The notes beneath the pieces are model-generated. The model ran no database searches. It was not told the DNA's origin and worked only from the letters and a program-made list of their open reading frames with translations. From Candidatus Omnitrophota bacterium (GTDB taxonomy: Bacteria > Omnitrophota > Gorgyraeia > Duberdicusellales > 4484-171): a DNA stretch of 56,936 nucleotides. The translations under genes and the position numbers were made by a program. Of the stretch, positions 8,548 to 18,030 are shown one piece after another. Numbering within the stretch: the first letter of the stretch is position 1; each line of letters begins with the position of its first letter. Location of the stretch: NCBI GenBank assembly GCA_020352775.1, contig CP070684.1:1099679-1156614 (forward strand). The letters are read 5' to 3'.

Positions 8548-10089
8548 ATGAAGAAAGATACTATTTTGATTCTTGATTTTGGTTCGCAATACACCCAACT
8601 CATTGCGCGCCGGGTCAGAGAGTTAAAAGTTTTTAGCGTCATTGAGCCTTACAATATATCGCTTGCCAAAATCAAAGCAATAAACCCCAAAGGCATAATT
8701 CTCTCCGGCGGTCCCCACAGCGTATATGAGAAAAAAGCCCCCCAGCTTAAGGAGGGAATTCTAAAATTAGGGGTTCCTGTTCTGGGGATATGCTATGGAA
8801 TGCAAATCATGGTCCAGACTCTGGGTGGGGTGGTTAAGGAGTCACGCAAGCGTGAATACGGCCGCGCCCTGATGTATATTGATGAGCGCAAAGATTTATT
8901 CTTAAGCTTAAAGCCAAAAATAACTTCCTGGATGAGTCATACCGACAAGGTAGCAAGGCTTCCCAAAGGCTTTAAGAAACTTTCTCACACCCTTAATACT
9001 GATTATGCTTCCATAGGCAATGCCCAGCTTAAGTTATATGGAGTGCAGTTTCATCCGGAGGTCATGCATACCGAATTGGGGACCCGGATTATATCTAATT
9101 TTCTTTTCCGGATATGTTCTTGTGCCCCAACCTGGCAATTAGAAGATTTTGTTGCTGCACAGATAAAGCAGATTCGAAAAACAGTCGCAAACTCAAATGT
9201 AATTTGCGGCTTAAGCGGAGGAGTGGATTCTTCTACTCTTTCGGTACTCCTACATAAAGCAATTGGTAAAAGACTTAAGTGTATTTTTGTCAATAACGGC
9301 CTGTTACGTAAAGGGGAAGTCCAAGAGGTTAAAAAAGTTTTTCGCGGGCATTTTAAGATGGATTTACATTATGTAGATGCCTCCAAACTCTTCTTAAGCA
9401 AACTAAAAGGTGTTACAGACCCAGAGAAAAAACGTAAAATTATTGGCCGTGAGTTTATCAGGATTTTTGAAGCTGAGGAACATAAGATTAGAAATGCAGG
9501 GTTTCTTGCCCAGGGAACGCTTTATCCTGATGTTATTGAGTCAGTATCTTTATTCGGGGGTCCCAGCGCAACCATAAAGTCGCATCATAATGTGGGGGGC
9601 TTGCCTAAAGATATGAAATTGAAATTGATTGAGCCCTTTAACCAACTGTTTAAAGACGAGGTGCGCCAGATCGCAAAGATTTTAGGCTTACCGCAATCAG
9701 TGATTGGGCGCCATCCTTTTCCGGGGCCAGGTTTAGGGGTAAGGATTTTAGGTGAGATTACTCCCAAGAGATTGGAAATCTTAAGAGAAGCTGATGTGAT
9801 ATTCATTGATATATTAAAGAAACGTGGTTTATATGATAAAGTGTGGCAGGCTTTTTGTGTTTTACTTCCCGTTAAAAGTGTAGGCGTTATGGGTGATCAG
9901 CGCACCTATGAAAATATTTTAGCGGTGCGCGCAGTTACCAGCGTTGACGGCATGACTGCTGATTGGGCTAAGCTTCCTGCCCAAGTTCTAGGTGAGATCT
10001 CAAATGATATAATCAATAAGGTCAGAGGCGTAAACCGCGTTACCTACGATATCAGCTCAAAACCTCCCGCAACCATTGAGTGGGAATAA
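8548..10089 (+). CDS. guaA: GMP synthase (glutamine-hydrolysing)
   Basis: A 513-residue two-domain GuaA converting XMP to GMP. The class I glutaminase has G-I-C-Y-G-M-Q (nucleophile Cys) and F-H-P-E-V. The ATP-pyrophosphatase P-loop is G-L-S-G-G-V-D-S-S, and the C-terminal dimerisation region includes R-H-P-F-P-G-P-G-L and ends K-P-P-A-T-I-E-W-E. Start choice: ATG at 8548 directly follows AGGTGAGG; an in-frame GTG at 8542 is possible but has no SD. Unlike purF in this window, its glutaminase site is intact. Confidence 0.96.
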   Translation: MKKDTILILDFGSQYTQLIARRVRELKVFSVIEPYNISLAKIKAINPKGIILSGGPHSVYEKKAPQLKEGILKLGVPVLGICYGMQIMVQTLGGVVKESRKREYGRALMYIDERKDLFLSLKPKITSWMSHTDKVARLPKGFKKLSHTLNTDYASIGNAQLKLYGVQFHPEVMHTELGTRIISNFLFRICSCAPTWQLEDFVAAQIKQIRKTVANSNVICGLSGGVDSSTLSVLLHKAIGKRLKCIFVNNGLLRKGEVQEVKKVFRGHFKMDLHYVDASKLFLSKLKGVTDPEKKRKIIGREFIRIFEAEEHKIRNAGFLAQGTLYPDVIESVSLFGGPSATIKSHHNVGGLPKDMKLKLIEPFNQLFKDEVRQIAKILGLPQSVIGRHPFPGPGLGVRILGEITPKRLEILREADVIFIDILKKRGLYDKVWQAFCVLLPVKSVGVMGDQRTYENILAVRAVTSVDGMTADWAKLPAQVLGEISNDIINKVRGVNRVTYDISSKPPATIEWE

Positions 10090-10113
10090 TATAAACTTCT
10101 TTTAATTTTAATT

Positions 10114-13100
10114 ATGAATTATTCTGATTTTGTCCATCTTCATGTTCATACCCAGTATAGCCTTCTGGACGGAGCCTGTATATTAGAGAAGCTGGTTGAT
10201 AAAGCAGCGGATTTTAAATTGCCGGCCCTGGCCATTACTGATCACGGTAATCTTTTCGGCGCAGTGAAGTTTTACAACCTCTGTATAAAAAAGGGTATAA
10301 AGCCTATTATTGGTTGTGAGATGTATGTTGCTCCTGGCTCACGCCTGAAACGAGAGTACAGAGCCGGGGAAGACTCAAATTACCACCTCATTCTTTTAGC
10401 AAAAGATTGGCAAGGCTATAAGAATTTAATGAAGCTAGCAAGTATCGGATATCTCGAAGGCTTCTACTATAAGCCCAGGATTGACAAAGAAGTCTTAGCG
10501 CAATGCAGCAGAGGTTTAATTGCAACCAGTGCCTGCCTAAAGGGAGAAATAGCTTCTTTAATTTTAGCAGACCGGACATCAGAAGCTTACAAGGCAGCGG
10601 ATCATTACCAGAATCTTTTCGGTAAGGAAAATTTCTATCTGGAAATAATGGAAAATGGCCTTGAGGAGCAGAAAAAAGTTAATAAAGCGCTCCTTAAGAT
10701 GTCGCAAGATTTAGATATTGGCCTGGTTGCAACTAATGATATTCACTATCTAGATAAGAGTGATGCCTTTGCACATGAAGTGCTTTTATCTATTCAGACC
10801 CAGACCACTCTTTCTGATCCTAATCGTTTTCGTTTTAGCACCGACACTTTTTATTTTAGAAGCCCCCAGGAGATGAAAGATATTTTTAAAGACATCCCCC
10901 AAGCTCTAAAAAATACTTTAGAAATTTACCAGAAGTGTAATCTTATGTTTGATTTCACTAAAATCCATCTTCCGCGCTTTCCTATTCCAGAAGGACGCAA
11001 TGACGATGAGTTTTTGAGGAAATTATGCGATGAGAATATTAAAAAAAGGTATTCTTCGGTATCAAAAGAGGTAAAGGAAAGACTGGAATATGAGCTGGGA
11101 GTGATTGGAAAGACCGGATTTACAAGCTACTTTCTTATCATCTGGGACTTAATCAAATTTTCCAAAGAGAACCATATCCCGGTTGGTCCGGGAAGAGGTT
11201 CTGCAGCCGGAAGTATCGTAAGTTACATTCTGGGTATAACCGATGTTGATCCTTTGCGCTACGGACTTCTTTTTGAGAGATTCTTGAATCCTGCCAGAAT
11301 CTCAATGCCTGATATTGATATTGATTTTTGCTATGAAAAGCGCGCTGAAGTCCTGGATTATGTGGGGAAAAGATACGGAATAGAAAATGTGGCCCAAATT
11401 ATTACTTTTGGAACTATGCTTGCCAGGGCAGTGGTTAGGGATGTAGGCCGGGCAATGGATTTTAGTTATTCTGATGTAGACCGAATTGCAAAGATGATTC
11501 CAATTTCAGTAGGAGGAGCGATTACATTAAAAGACGCTCTTGGTATGAGTAATGAGTTGGCCCAGGTCTATAATTCCGACAATAATATCAAGCGTCTTAT
11601 TGATGTGGCAATGCGCCTTGAAGGTTTATCGCGCCATGCCTCAACTCATGCGGCAGGAGTAGTGATTTCCGATAAACCCTTAATTGAGCGGATTCCTTTA
11701 ATCAAAGGCGCAGAGGAAGAAACAGTCACCGGGTTTGATATGGAGTCTTTGGAAAAGATCGGACTCCTTAAGATGGATTTTTTAGGATTAAAGACTCTGA
11801 CTGTGATAGAGGAAACAACAAAGATTATCAAACGGACTCAAGGAAAAGACGTAGATATTGCCACTATTGCCTTAGATGATAAAAAGACTTTTTCGATGTT
11901 GGCTAAAGGTGATACGATTGGCATCTTTCAGTTGGAAAGCAGGGGAATGCGGGAAATTTTGCGAAAAATATCTCCTACGAAATTTGAAGATTTAATTGCA
12001 GTACTTGCGCTTTATCGGCCCGGACCTTTAGGCAGTGGAATGGTGGATGACTTTATTGACCGCAAACAGGGCCGAAAACGTATCTCTTATATTCATGCTC
12101 AGCTAGAGTCAGTGCTTAAAGAAACCTACGGCATTATTCTTTATCAAGAACAGACGATGCAAATTGCCTCCAAGCTGGCCGGATTTGATATGGCCCGTGC
12201 GGATTTATTAAGGAAAGCAATCGGTAAGAAAATCCCGGAAATAATGGATGAGCAAAGGAATGAATTTGTACGGGGCTGTAAAAAGAACCATGTGCCAGTA
12301 CAAATTGCCAATCAGATATTTGACCTTATTGAATATTTCTCCGGCTATGGGTTTAATAAGAGTCACTCCACTGCCTATGCTCTTATTTCTTATCGTACGG
12401 CCTATCTTAAGGCTAATTTTCCTACGGAGTTTATGGCCGCGCTTTTAACCAGTGAACGCACCAACACCGATAAAATTGTTGAGTATGTTAATGAATCTGA
12501 CCGCATGGGGATAAAGGTGCTTGCGCCGGATATCAACACCAGTTATGCTAATTTCACCGTAACCGATGATGGTAATATTCGCTTTGGTCTTATGGCGATT
12601 AAAAATGTAGGAAAGGCTGCGTTGGAAAATATCATTGAATCAAGGAAAGAGGAGAAGTTCGAAAGTATCTTTGATTTCTGCGATAGAGTAGATTCGCGCT
12701 CCGTAAACAAAAAGGTTATCGAGAGTCTTATTAAATCCGGCGCAATGGATTCTTTTGGGTTGAAGCGCGCACAGATGGTTGCAATTTTGGATAAGCTTCT
12801 TTCACGGGCAGGCAAGAAGAAAGATACCTCGCAACTCCTGCTCTTTGAGACTCCCAAGGAAGAAATTGTTCCTGACATTGAGGAATGGCCCCTTTCTCAA
12901 ATCTTAAGTTTTGAGAAGTCTTTGTTGGGGATATATCTTACGGGTCATCCTTTGTATTCATATTCTCATATCGTTGAGTTTTTGGGGCGTACCAAAATTT
13001 CTTCTCTTTATGAGATGCGCAGCCTCCAGGATGTAACCATATGCGGAGTGGTAGAGAAAGTCAGGGCGATTACTACCCGCAAAAGAAATGAGAATATGGC

Positions 13101-13518
13101 AATCGTAAGAATTGAAGATGAGACCGCTAATGTAGAGGTTTTTGTATTCCCCCGTTTATATGAAAAAGCATCGCTTCTGTTGCGGGAAAAGTCCATTGTA
13201 GTCGTAAAGGGTAAGCTGGAATCAAAGGAAAAGGTTCCCAAGATATTAGCCTCTAGCGTGGTTCCGGTGGAGCAGGTCATGAATGAGGTTAGGAGCGTAA
13301 ATATTGTTGTTGAAAACAGCTCTTTACCTCTTGATAAGCTTAAAAGCATTATTACTAACAATCAGGGCCAAGTTCCGGTATTTTTCGTATTCAAGAACTC
13401 CAAGCTGCAGGGTGTAAAAATAAAGACCGCAAACCAGTTTTACCTGCGACCCAGCGAGGATGTTTTGGACCAAATAGGCGCTGTGGTAGGCAAAGAGAAT
13501 TTATCCTTAATCCTTTGA
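10114..13518 (+). CDS. dnaE: DNA polymerase III alpha subunit
   Basis: An 1134-residue replicative polymerase of the DnaE1 type. Order: PHP domain (L-H-V-H-T-Q-Y-S-L-L-D-G near residues 8-19, then I-T-D-H-G-N-L-F-G), palm with the catalytic M-P-D-I-D-I-D-F, the G-P-G-R-G-S-A-A-G motif, fingers, helix-hairpin-helix region around residue 830, and a C-terminal OB fold (V-T-I-C-G-V-V near 972). The PHP site keeps its first metal ligands. It follows guaA by 24 bases, with no evident Shine-Dalgarno. Confidence 0.97.
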   Translation: MNYSDFVHLHVHTQYSLLDGACILEKLVDKAADFKLPALAITDHGNLFGAVKFYNLCIKKGIKPIIGCEMYVAPGSRLKREYRAGEDSNYHLILLAKDWQGYKNLMKLASIGYLEGFYYKPRIDKEVLAQCSRGLIATSACLKGEIASLILADRTSEAYKAADHYQNLFGKENFYLEIMENGLEEQKKVNKALLKMSQDLDIGLVATNDIHYLDKSDAFAHEVLLSIQTQTTLSDPNRFRFSTDTFYFRSPQEMKDIFKDIPQALKNTLEIYQKCNLMFDFTKIHLPRFPIPEGRNDDEFLRKLCDENIKKRYSSVSKEVKERLEYELGVIGKTGFTSYFLIIWDLIKFSKENHIPVGPGRGSAAGSIVSYILGITDVDPLRYGLLFERFLNPARISMPDIDIDFCYEKRAEVLDYVGKRYGIENVAQIITFGTMLARAVVRDVGRAMDFSYSDVDRIAKMIPISVGGAITLKDALGMSNELAQVYNSDNNIKRLIDVAMRLEGLSRHASTHAAGVVISDKPLIERIPLIKGAEEETVTGFDMESLEKIGLLKMDFLGLKTLTVIEETTKIIKRTQGKDVDIATIALDDKKTFSMLAKGDTIGIFQLESRGMREILRKISPTKFEDLIAVLALYRPGPLGSGMVDDFIDRKQGRKRISYIHAQLESVLKETYGIILYQEQTMQIASKLAGFDMARADLLRKAIGKKIPEIMDEQRNEFVRGCKKNHVPVQIANQIFDLIEYFSGYGFNKSHSTAYALISYRTAYLKANFPTEFMAALLTSERTNTDKIVEYVNESDRMGIKVLAPDINTSYANFTVTDDGNIRFGLMAIKNVGKAALENIIESRKEEKFESIFDFCDRVDSRSVNKKVIESLIKSGAMDSFGLKRAQMVAILDKLLSRAGKKKDTSQLLLFETPKEEIVPDIEEWPLSQILSFEKSLLGIYLTGHPLYSYSHIVEFLGRTKISSLYEMRSLQDVTICGVVEKVRAITTRKRNENMAIVRIEDETANVEVFVFPRLYEKASLLLREKSIVVVKGKLESKEKVPKILASSVVPVEQVMNEVRSVNIVVENSSLPLDKLKSIITNNQGQVPVFFVFKNSKLQGVKIKTANQFYLRPSEDVLDQIGAVVGKENLSLIL

Positions 13519-13559
13519 GGCGCATAGGGTAGCGTTAAGATTAGTGTTAATAAATGCGC

Positions 13560-13588
13560 TTGACACTTAAAGATGGGGGTGATAGACT
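13560..13588 (+). promoter_or_regulatory. Promoter giving a probably leaderless HU mRNA
   Basis: TTGACA at 13560-13565, a 17-base spacer, and TAGACT at 13583-13588. Only six bases (13589-13594) separate the -10 from the HU ATG, and no Shine-Dalgarno is present, so the start site would coincide with the ATG. Confidence 0.65.
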
Positions 13589-13594
13589 AAGCCT

Positions 13595-13867
13595 ATGAGA
13601 AAGAGAGATATTGTATTAAAAATCAGCCATGACACAGGCGTAAAACAGGTAGTAGTAAAAGAGGTAGTTCATCGCACCTTTGACGTGATACTAGAAGCCC
13701 TCAAAGGCGGGGAACGCATCGAGCTTAGGAATTTTGGGATTTTTCAGGTAAAAAAGCGAAAAAGAAGGATCGGTCGCAATCCCAAAACCGGCGATGTTGT
13801 TCCCGTCCCGGAAAGAAACGTCGTTGTTTTTAAGCCTGGCCTGGAAATGAAAAAGTTCATAAAGTAG
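13595..13867 (+). CDS. hup: HU/IHF-family DNA-binding protein
   Basis: A 90-residue nucleoid protein. The N-terminal helices are followed by E-R-I-E-L-R-N-F-G-I-F (around residues 38-48), which is the HU/IHF core, then G-R-N-P-K-T-G-D and the beta-arm with V-P-x-R and V-V-F-K-P-G. The N-terminus (K-R-D-I-V-L-K-I-S-H-D-T-G) is slightly IHF-like. It bends or wraps DNA as a dimer. It appears to have a leaderless mRNA (promoter at 13560-13588). hisS follows after 15 bases. Confidence 0.9.
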   Translation: MRKRDIVLKISHDTGVKQVVVKEVVHRTFDVILEALKGGERIELRNFGIFQVKKRKRRIGRNPKTGDVVPVPERNVVVFKPGLEMKKFIK

Positions 13868-13882
13868 CCCTCCCTGCCAATC

Positions 13883-15138
13883 ATGAAAAAACTTATGCTA
13901 GCATCCGGGGAACTCGTGATTTTAATCCTTCCCAAGCGCATCTGGTTCAGCTAATCTTTGAGAAGGCAAGCGCAATTTCTAAAGTTTTTGGATACCAGGA
14001 GATTATTCTACCTATTTTAGAAGAAGAGGGTCTGTTTAGAAAAAGCGTGGGAGAGACCACTGATATTGTTGAGCGCCAGATTTTTAAGATTGAAGGAAAA
14101 GACAATATTATATTACGGCCCGAAGGAACCGCCCAGGTAATCAGGTATTATTTAGAGAATTCTCTTTATAAGCAGAGCGATTTTTACAAACTCTACTATA
14201 CTGGCGCAATGTTTAGAGGAGAACGGCCTCAAAAAGGGCGCTTACGCCAATTCCACCATATTGGAGTTGAGGCTATTGGTTCAGATAGTGTTTATCTTGA
14301 TGCTGAAACCATAGAGCTTGCAATCACTATTTTAGATGCTATTGGCATTAAAGATAAGGAATTAAAAATAAATACTCTTGGTTGCACCAAAGATAAGGAG
14401 AAGTTTGCCAAGAACATGAAAGAGCAGCTCGCTAAGCGAAAGTCTAAGCTCTGTGAAGATTGCCAGCGCAGACTCCAAAGAAACCCGTTGCGGGTACTTG
14501 ATTGTAAGAAAGATGATTGTAAAGATGTGGTTTATTCCCTTAATATAAAAGATCAGCATTTATGCGATGCTTGCCGCACACACTTTAATACCCTACGTTC
14601 TTTACTTGATAAGTCAGGTATAAAGTATAATTATGTGCCGCATTTAGTGCGCGGTCTTGATTATTATACTAATATGGTTTTTGAGATTACCTCAACTAAA
14701 CTGGGAGCACAAGATGCAATTGGTGCTGGAGGCCGCTACAACAATCTGGTTTATTCTTTGGGTGGAGAGCAAGTTCCTGCCATTGGGTTTGCATTGGGAC
14801 TAGAGCGCACTCTTCTTTTATTAGAAGATGCCCAGAAGATTCCTGTCTTGCAAGTATTTGTTGCAACTACTGCTGAAAGTCTACTTTCTGAAAGTATGGT
14901 GATTTTGCGAAAAATACGAAATGCTAATCTTTTGGCTGATATGGATTACTGTGCTAAGTCCCTTAAAGCGCAGCTGCGTCGAGCCCAAAAGTTAAGTGCA
15001 AGATTTGTAATAATTCTGGGGGAGGAGGAGCAGAAAAAGAATTTAGTCATCCTGAAAGACATGGAGTGTGCCACTCAGGAAGAATTAAAAGCAGATGAGG
15101 CAATTTCTAAAATTTCAAATCATTTTAAAGGAGAATAA
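13883..15138 (+). CDS. hisS: Histidyl-tRNA synthetase; apparent one-base deletion beside the start codon
   Basis: Class II HisRS for tRNA-His charging. The HisRS frame is open upstream of GTG 14047 and encodes the essential N-terminus (I-R-G-T-R-D-F-N-P, then F-G-Y-Q-E-I-I-L-P-I-L-E), but that frame has no ATG, GTG or TTG. The only suitable ATG (13883) is out of frame; one more A in its A6 tract (13886-13891) would give Met-Lys-Lys-Thr-Tyr joined correctly to G-T-R-D. Motif 2 (M-F-R-G-E-R-P), the motif L-V-R-G-L-D-Y-Y-T and motif 3 (A-I-G-F-A-L-G-L-E-R) are intact. The cause may be a sequencing error, a mutation, or slippage on the A tract. Confidence 0.85.
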
Positions 15139-15145
15139 CTAAGCG

Positions 15146-16555
15146 ATGTTAAGAACACATACCTGTGGACAACTAACTAAAGATGATATTGGCAAAGAAG
15201 TCACCCTTTGTGGTTGGGTGAATGCGCGACGTGATCACGGAAAAGTATTTTTTATTGATTTAAGGGATCGCTATGGTATTACCCAGGTAGTATTTTTGCC
15301 CAAACCTTACAAAGAAGCCTATGAGAGTGGTAAGCTTCTAAGAAGTGAGTTTGTGGTTAAGATTAAGGGCGAAGTAAACCAAAGACCCAAAGGAACAATA
15401 AATCCAAAGATACCTACGGGGTTTGTGGAAGTATTGGCAAAAGAGGTTGGAATCTTAAGTCCCAGTGAAGAATTACCTTTTCCTTTAGAGGAACAAATAG
15501 AGGTCGGGGAAGAAGTGAGGTTGACTCACCGTTACCTGGATCTGCGCCGCAGAACCGTTTTAGATAAACTGATTTTACGTCACAAATTCAATCAGGCGTT
15601 CAGGTCTTTTCTTAATCAAAAGGAGTTTTTGGAAGTAGAGACTCCTTTTCTTACTAAATCAACCCCTGAGGGAGCGCGTGACTATTTGGTTCCGTCGCGT
15701 CTTAACCCTACTAAGTTTTACGCCTTACCACAATCCCCACAGCTGTTTAAACAAATCCTTATGGTTAGCGGCCTTGATAAGTATTATCAGATTGTGCGTT
15801 GTTTCCGCGATGAGGATTTAAGAAAAGACAGGCAGCCTGAATTTACCCAGCTTGATCTAGAGATGTCTTTTGTAGAGGAAGAGGATATTCTGGGGTTGGT
15901 AGAAGAGCTAGTTGTGTTTACATTTAAGGAAGTTTTGAATAAGGAAATCGCCAGGCCTTTTAAGAGGATTTCCTATGCTGAGGCGATGAAAAAATACAGC
16001 TCCGATAAACCCGACTTAAAAGAAATTGACCCTAAATGTGCTAAAGATGAATTCCGGTTTTTATGGGTAGTTGATTTTCCGATGTTTGAGTATAATGAAG
16101 AAGAGAAGCGCTGGCAGGCATTGCATCACCCTTTTACTTCTCCCAAAGAGGAAGATATTTATAATCTCGAGAAGAAGGATCTCACTCACATTCAGGCGCG
16201 TGCTTATGATTTAGTATTAAACGGAGAAGAGATCGGCAGTGGTTCAGTCAGAATTAACACCATTGATTTGCAAAAGAAGATTTTTAAGGTTCTGGGGATA
16301 TCTGATGAAGATGCCGAGAAGAAATTTGGGTTTTTATTGCGTTCTTTTAAGTACGGTGCACCGCCTCACGCAGGGGTTGCATTTGGCCTCGATCGGTTGT
16401 ATGCTATTATAAGTGGTTCAGAAAGCATCCGGGAGGTGATTGCCTTTCCGAAAACTCAGAGAGGGATTTCACCGCTTTCCGGAGCTCCTAGTTATGTGGA
16501 TCAGAAGCAATTAGGAGAGCTCTACATAAAGGCGATAGAGCCGGAAAAAGATTAA
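15146..16555 (+). CDS. aspS: Bacterial-type aspartyl-tRNA synthetase lacking the GAD insertion domain
   Basis: A 469-residue AspRS, about 120 residues shorter than the usual bacterial enzyme. The anticodon-binding OB fold (G-W-V-N-A-R-R-D-H-G-K, residues 23-33), motif 1 (F-L-E-V-E-T-P), the flipping/QSPQ loop (L-P-Q-S-P-Q-L-F-K-Q), motif 2 (R-C-F-R-D-E-D) and motif 3 (G-L-D-R at 414-417) are all present. Where the ~120-residue GAD domain should lie, S-D-K-P-D-L (286-291) is joined by a short linker to F-L-W-V-V-D-F (305-311). The reading frame is clean, so this is a genuine domain loss. It follows hisS by seven bases; hisS-aspS is a common pair. Confidence 0.95.
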   Translation: MLRTHTCGQLTKDDIGKEVTLCGWVNARRDHGKVFFIDLRDRYGITQVVFLPKPYKEAYESGKLLRSEFVVKIKGEVNQRPKGTINPKIPTGFVEVLAKEVGILSPSEELPFPLEEQIEVGEEVRLTHRYLDLRRRTVLDKLILRHKFNQAFRSFLNQKEFLEVETPFLTKSTPEGARDYLVPSRLNPTKFYALPQSPQLFKQILMVSGLDKYYQIVRCFRDEDLRKDRQPEFTQLDLEMSFVEEEDILGLVEELVVFTFKEVLNKEIARPFKRISYAEAMKKYSSDKPDLKEIDPKCAKDEFRFLWVVDFPMFEYNEEEKRWQALHHPFTSPKEEDIYNLEKKDLTHIQARAYDLVLNGEEIGSGSVRINTIDLQKKIFKVLGISDEDAEKKFGFLLRSFKYGAPPHAGVAFGLDRLYAIISGSESIREVIAFPKTQRGISPLSGAPSYVDQKQLGELYIKAIEPEKD

Positions 16556-16579
16556 CCAATTGTAAAAAGGGAGGGAGAA

Positions 16580-17083
16580 ATGAGGAAGGTATGGTTGTTG
16601 GTGGCAGTGATGTTTTTGGTTGGGTGTACAGTGCGTACCTATAAGATTGAGAAGCCCAGGGTTGACAGAGACATAACAGGTAACCAGGGTTTTCTGTTTG
16701 GTATGGGCGAGCCTAAAAGGGTTGATCCGGATAAAGCCAAAAGACTTTCTGATAAGCGTAGGTTAACCGTGATGGAGCTAGAGCTAGGTTTCGGTCATCC
16801 CAAATCTATGGAAGAATTAGAAGGGTATGCAGAGGGCACTTCAAAATATGATATCTCAGCGATTGAGGAAATTGAAGAGGTTAAAAGGGCTAAAAGAGTT
16901 AGAAAGCCCAAAGCGGCTTATACCCTTTATACTGTTCAGAAGAAAGATACCCTACAGAAGATTTCTCGCAGATTTTACGGAACAACCAAAAAGTGGAAGA
17001 TGATTTACGAATACAACAAGGATAAAATAAAAAATCCCAATAAAATTTATCCCGGACTCAAGATAAAAGTACCCCACCTTTAA
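16580..17083 (+). CDS. LysM-domain lipoprotein
   Basis: A 167-residue exported lipoprotein. The N-terminus is basic and hydrophobic with a lipobox L-V-G-C (Cys16). A charged linker of about 100 residues leads to a C-terminal LysM domain (about 119-166): Y-T-V-Q-K-K-D-T-L-Q-K-I-S-R-R-F-Y-G, then W-K-M-I-Y-E-Y-N and N-P-N-K-I-Y-P-G-L-K-I. LysM binds peptidoglycan, so the protein probably tethers a membrane to the wall; the linker function is unknown. A strong GGGAGGGAG precedes the ATG. It overlaps phoH by one base. Confidence 0.85.
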   Translation: MRKVWLLVAVMFLVGCTVRTYKIEKPRVDRDITGNQGFLFGMGEPKRVDPDKAKRLSDKRRLTVMELELGFGHPKSMEELEGYAEGTSKYDISAIEEIEEVKRAKRVRKPKAAYTLYTVQKKDTLQKISRRFYGTTKKWKMIYEYNKDKIKNPNKIYPGLKIKVPHL

Positions 17084-18030
17084 TGGAGAAAAGAATCGCG
17101 ATAGAAGATCTTCCGTCCCTAAAAGATATTTTTGGGGTGGAGGATAAAAATTTGCGGCTCATTGAGAAAGAGTTTGAGGTTACCGTTGCCCTTAAGCCGG
17201 ATGGTATTTTAGTCAAGGGAGTCAAGGAAAACGTAGAGAACGCCCTAGGGTTTATGAAAAGAATAGTTTCCCTTGGCAAAGAAGGAATGGTTTTTAACCG
17301 TGAAGAACTCTCCCGGTATTTGAATTCCAAAGGAAAAACCAAAGAAGAGGGAAAATACGGCATAAGGGTTTTTTCGGCGCGCAAGCGATTTGTTTTCCCC
17401 AAGACCAAGGGCCAGGAAGAGTATATTACTGCCATGAGAGATCATGACATTGTTTTTTCGGTTGGCCCGGCCGGCACTGGAAAAACTTATTTGACAATGG
17501 CGATGGCCGTTAATTATCTTGTGGAGAAAAAGGTGCGCCGGATTATTTTGACCCGACCGGCAATTGAGGCGGGAGAATCATTAGGGTTTTTGCCCGGTGA
17601 TATGCATGAGAAGTTAAGCCCTTATCTGCGTCCTCTTTATGATGCCCTTTACGATATGATGGAAGTAGATGTGATTGAAGATTATTTAGAAACCGGAATC
17701 ATTGAGATTGCTCCTTTAGCTTACATGCGCGGCAGAACCTTAAACAATGCCTTTGTAATTTTAGATGAAGCACAGAATTGTACTGCCGAACAGCTGAAGA
17801 TGTTTCTTACCCGGCTGGGTTTTGATTCTAAGACCGTTATTACCGGTGACATCACCCAGAGTGATTTGCCCGGCGGTAAGCCGATAGGGTTAATTGAGGC
17901 TATAAAATTTCTTAAGGCAATAAGAGGAATTAAGTTTATTAATTTAACCAAAAAAGACGTGGTGCGTCACCCCTTAGTTCAGCAAATAATTCAGGCTTAT
18001 GAAGATTTCTATAGCGAAAAAAGAAGTTAA
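17083..18030 (+). CDS. phoH: PhoH-family ATPase
   Basis: A 315-residue PhoH-like protein. It has a short N-terminal RNA-binding-like region, then a P-loop ATPase with Walker A G-P-A-G-T-G-K-T (near residue 128) and Walker B F-V-I-L-D-E-A-Q-N, plus the R-G-R-T-L-N-N-A motif and the T-G-D-I-T-Q sensor. The order phoH - HD membrane protein - ybeY is conserved widely (ybeZ-ybeY in E. coli) and ties PhoH to rRNA maturation and RNA quality control. Its 3' end overlaps the next gene by 32 bases. Confidence 0.93.
   Translation: MEKRIAIEDLPSLKDIFGVEDKNLRLIEKEFEVTVALKPDGILVKGVKENVENALGFMKRIVSLGKEGMVFNREELSRYLNSKGKTKEEGKYGIRVFSARKRFVFPKTKGQEEYITAMRDHDIVFSVGPAGTGKTYLTMAMAVNYLVEKKVRRIILTRPAIEAGESLGFLPGDMHEKLSPYLRPLYDALYDMMEVDVIEDYLETGIIEIAPLAYMRGRTLNNAFVILDEAQNCTAEQLKMFLTRLGFDSKTVITGDITQSDLPGGKPIGLIEAIKFLKAIRGIKFINLTKKDVVRHPLVQQIIQAYEDFYSEKRS

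Noticed and set aside
14047-15138. hisS starting at GTG 14047
   Set aside because: This would remove the conserved HisRS N-terminus that is visibly encoded upstream in the same frame; the missing-base explanation is better.
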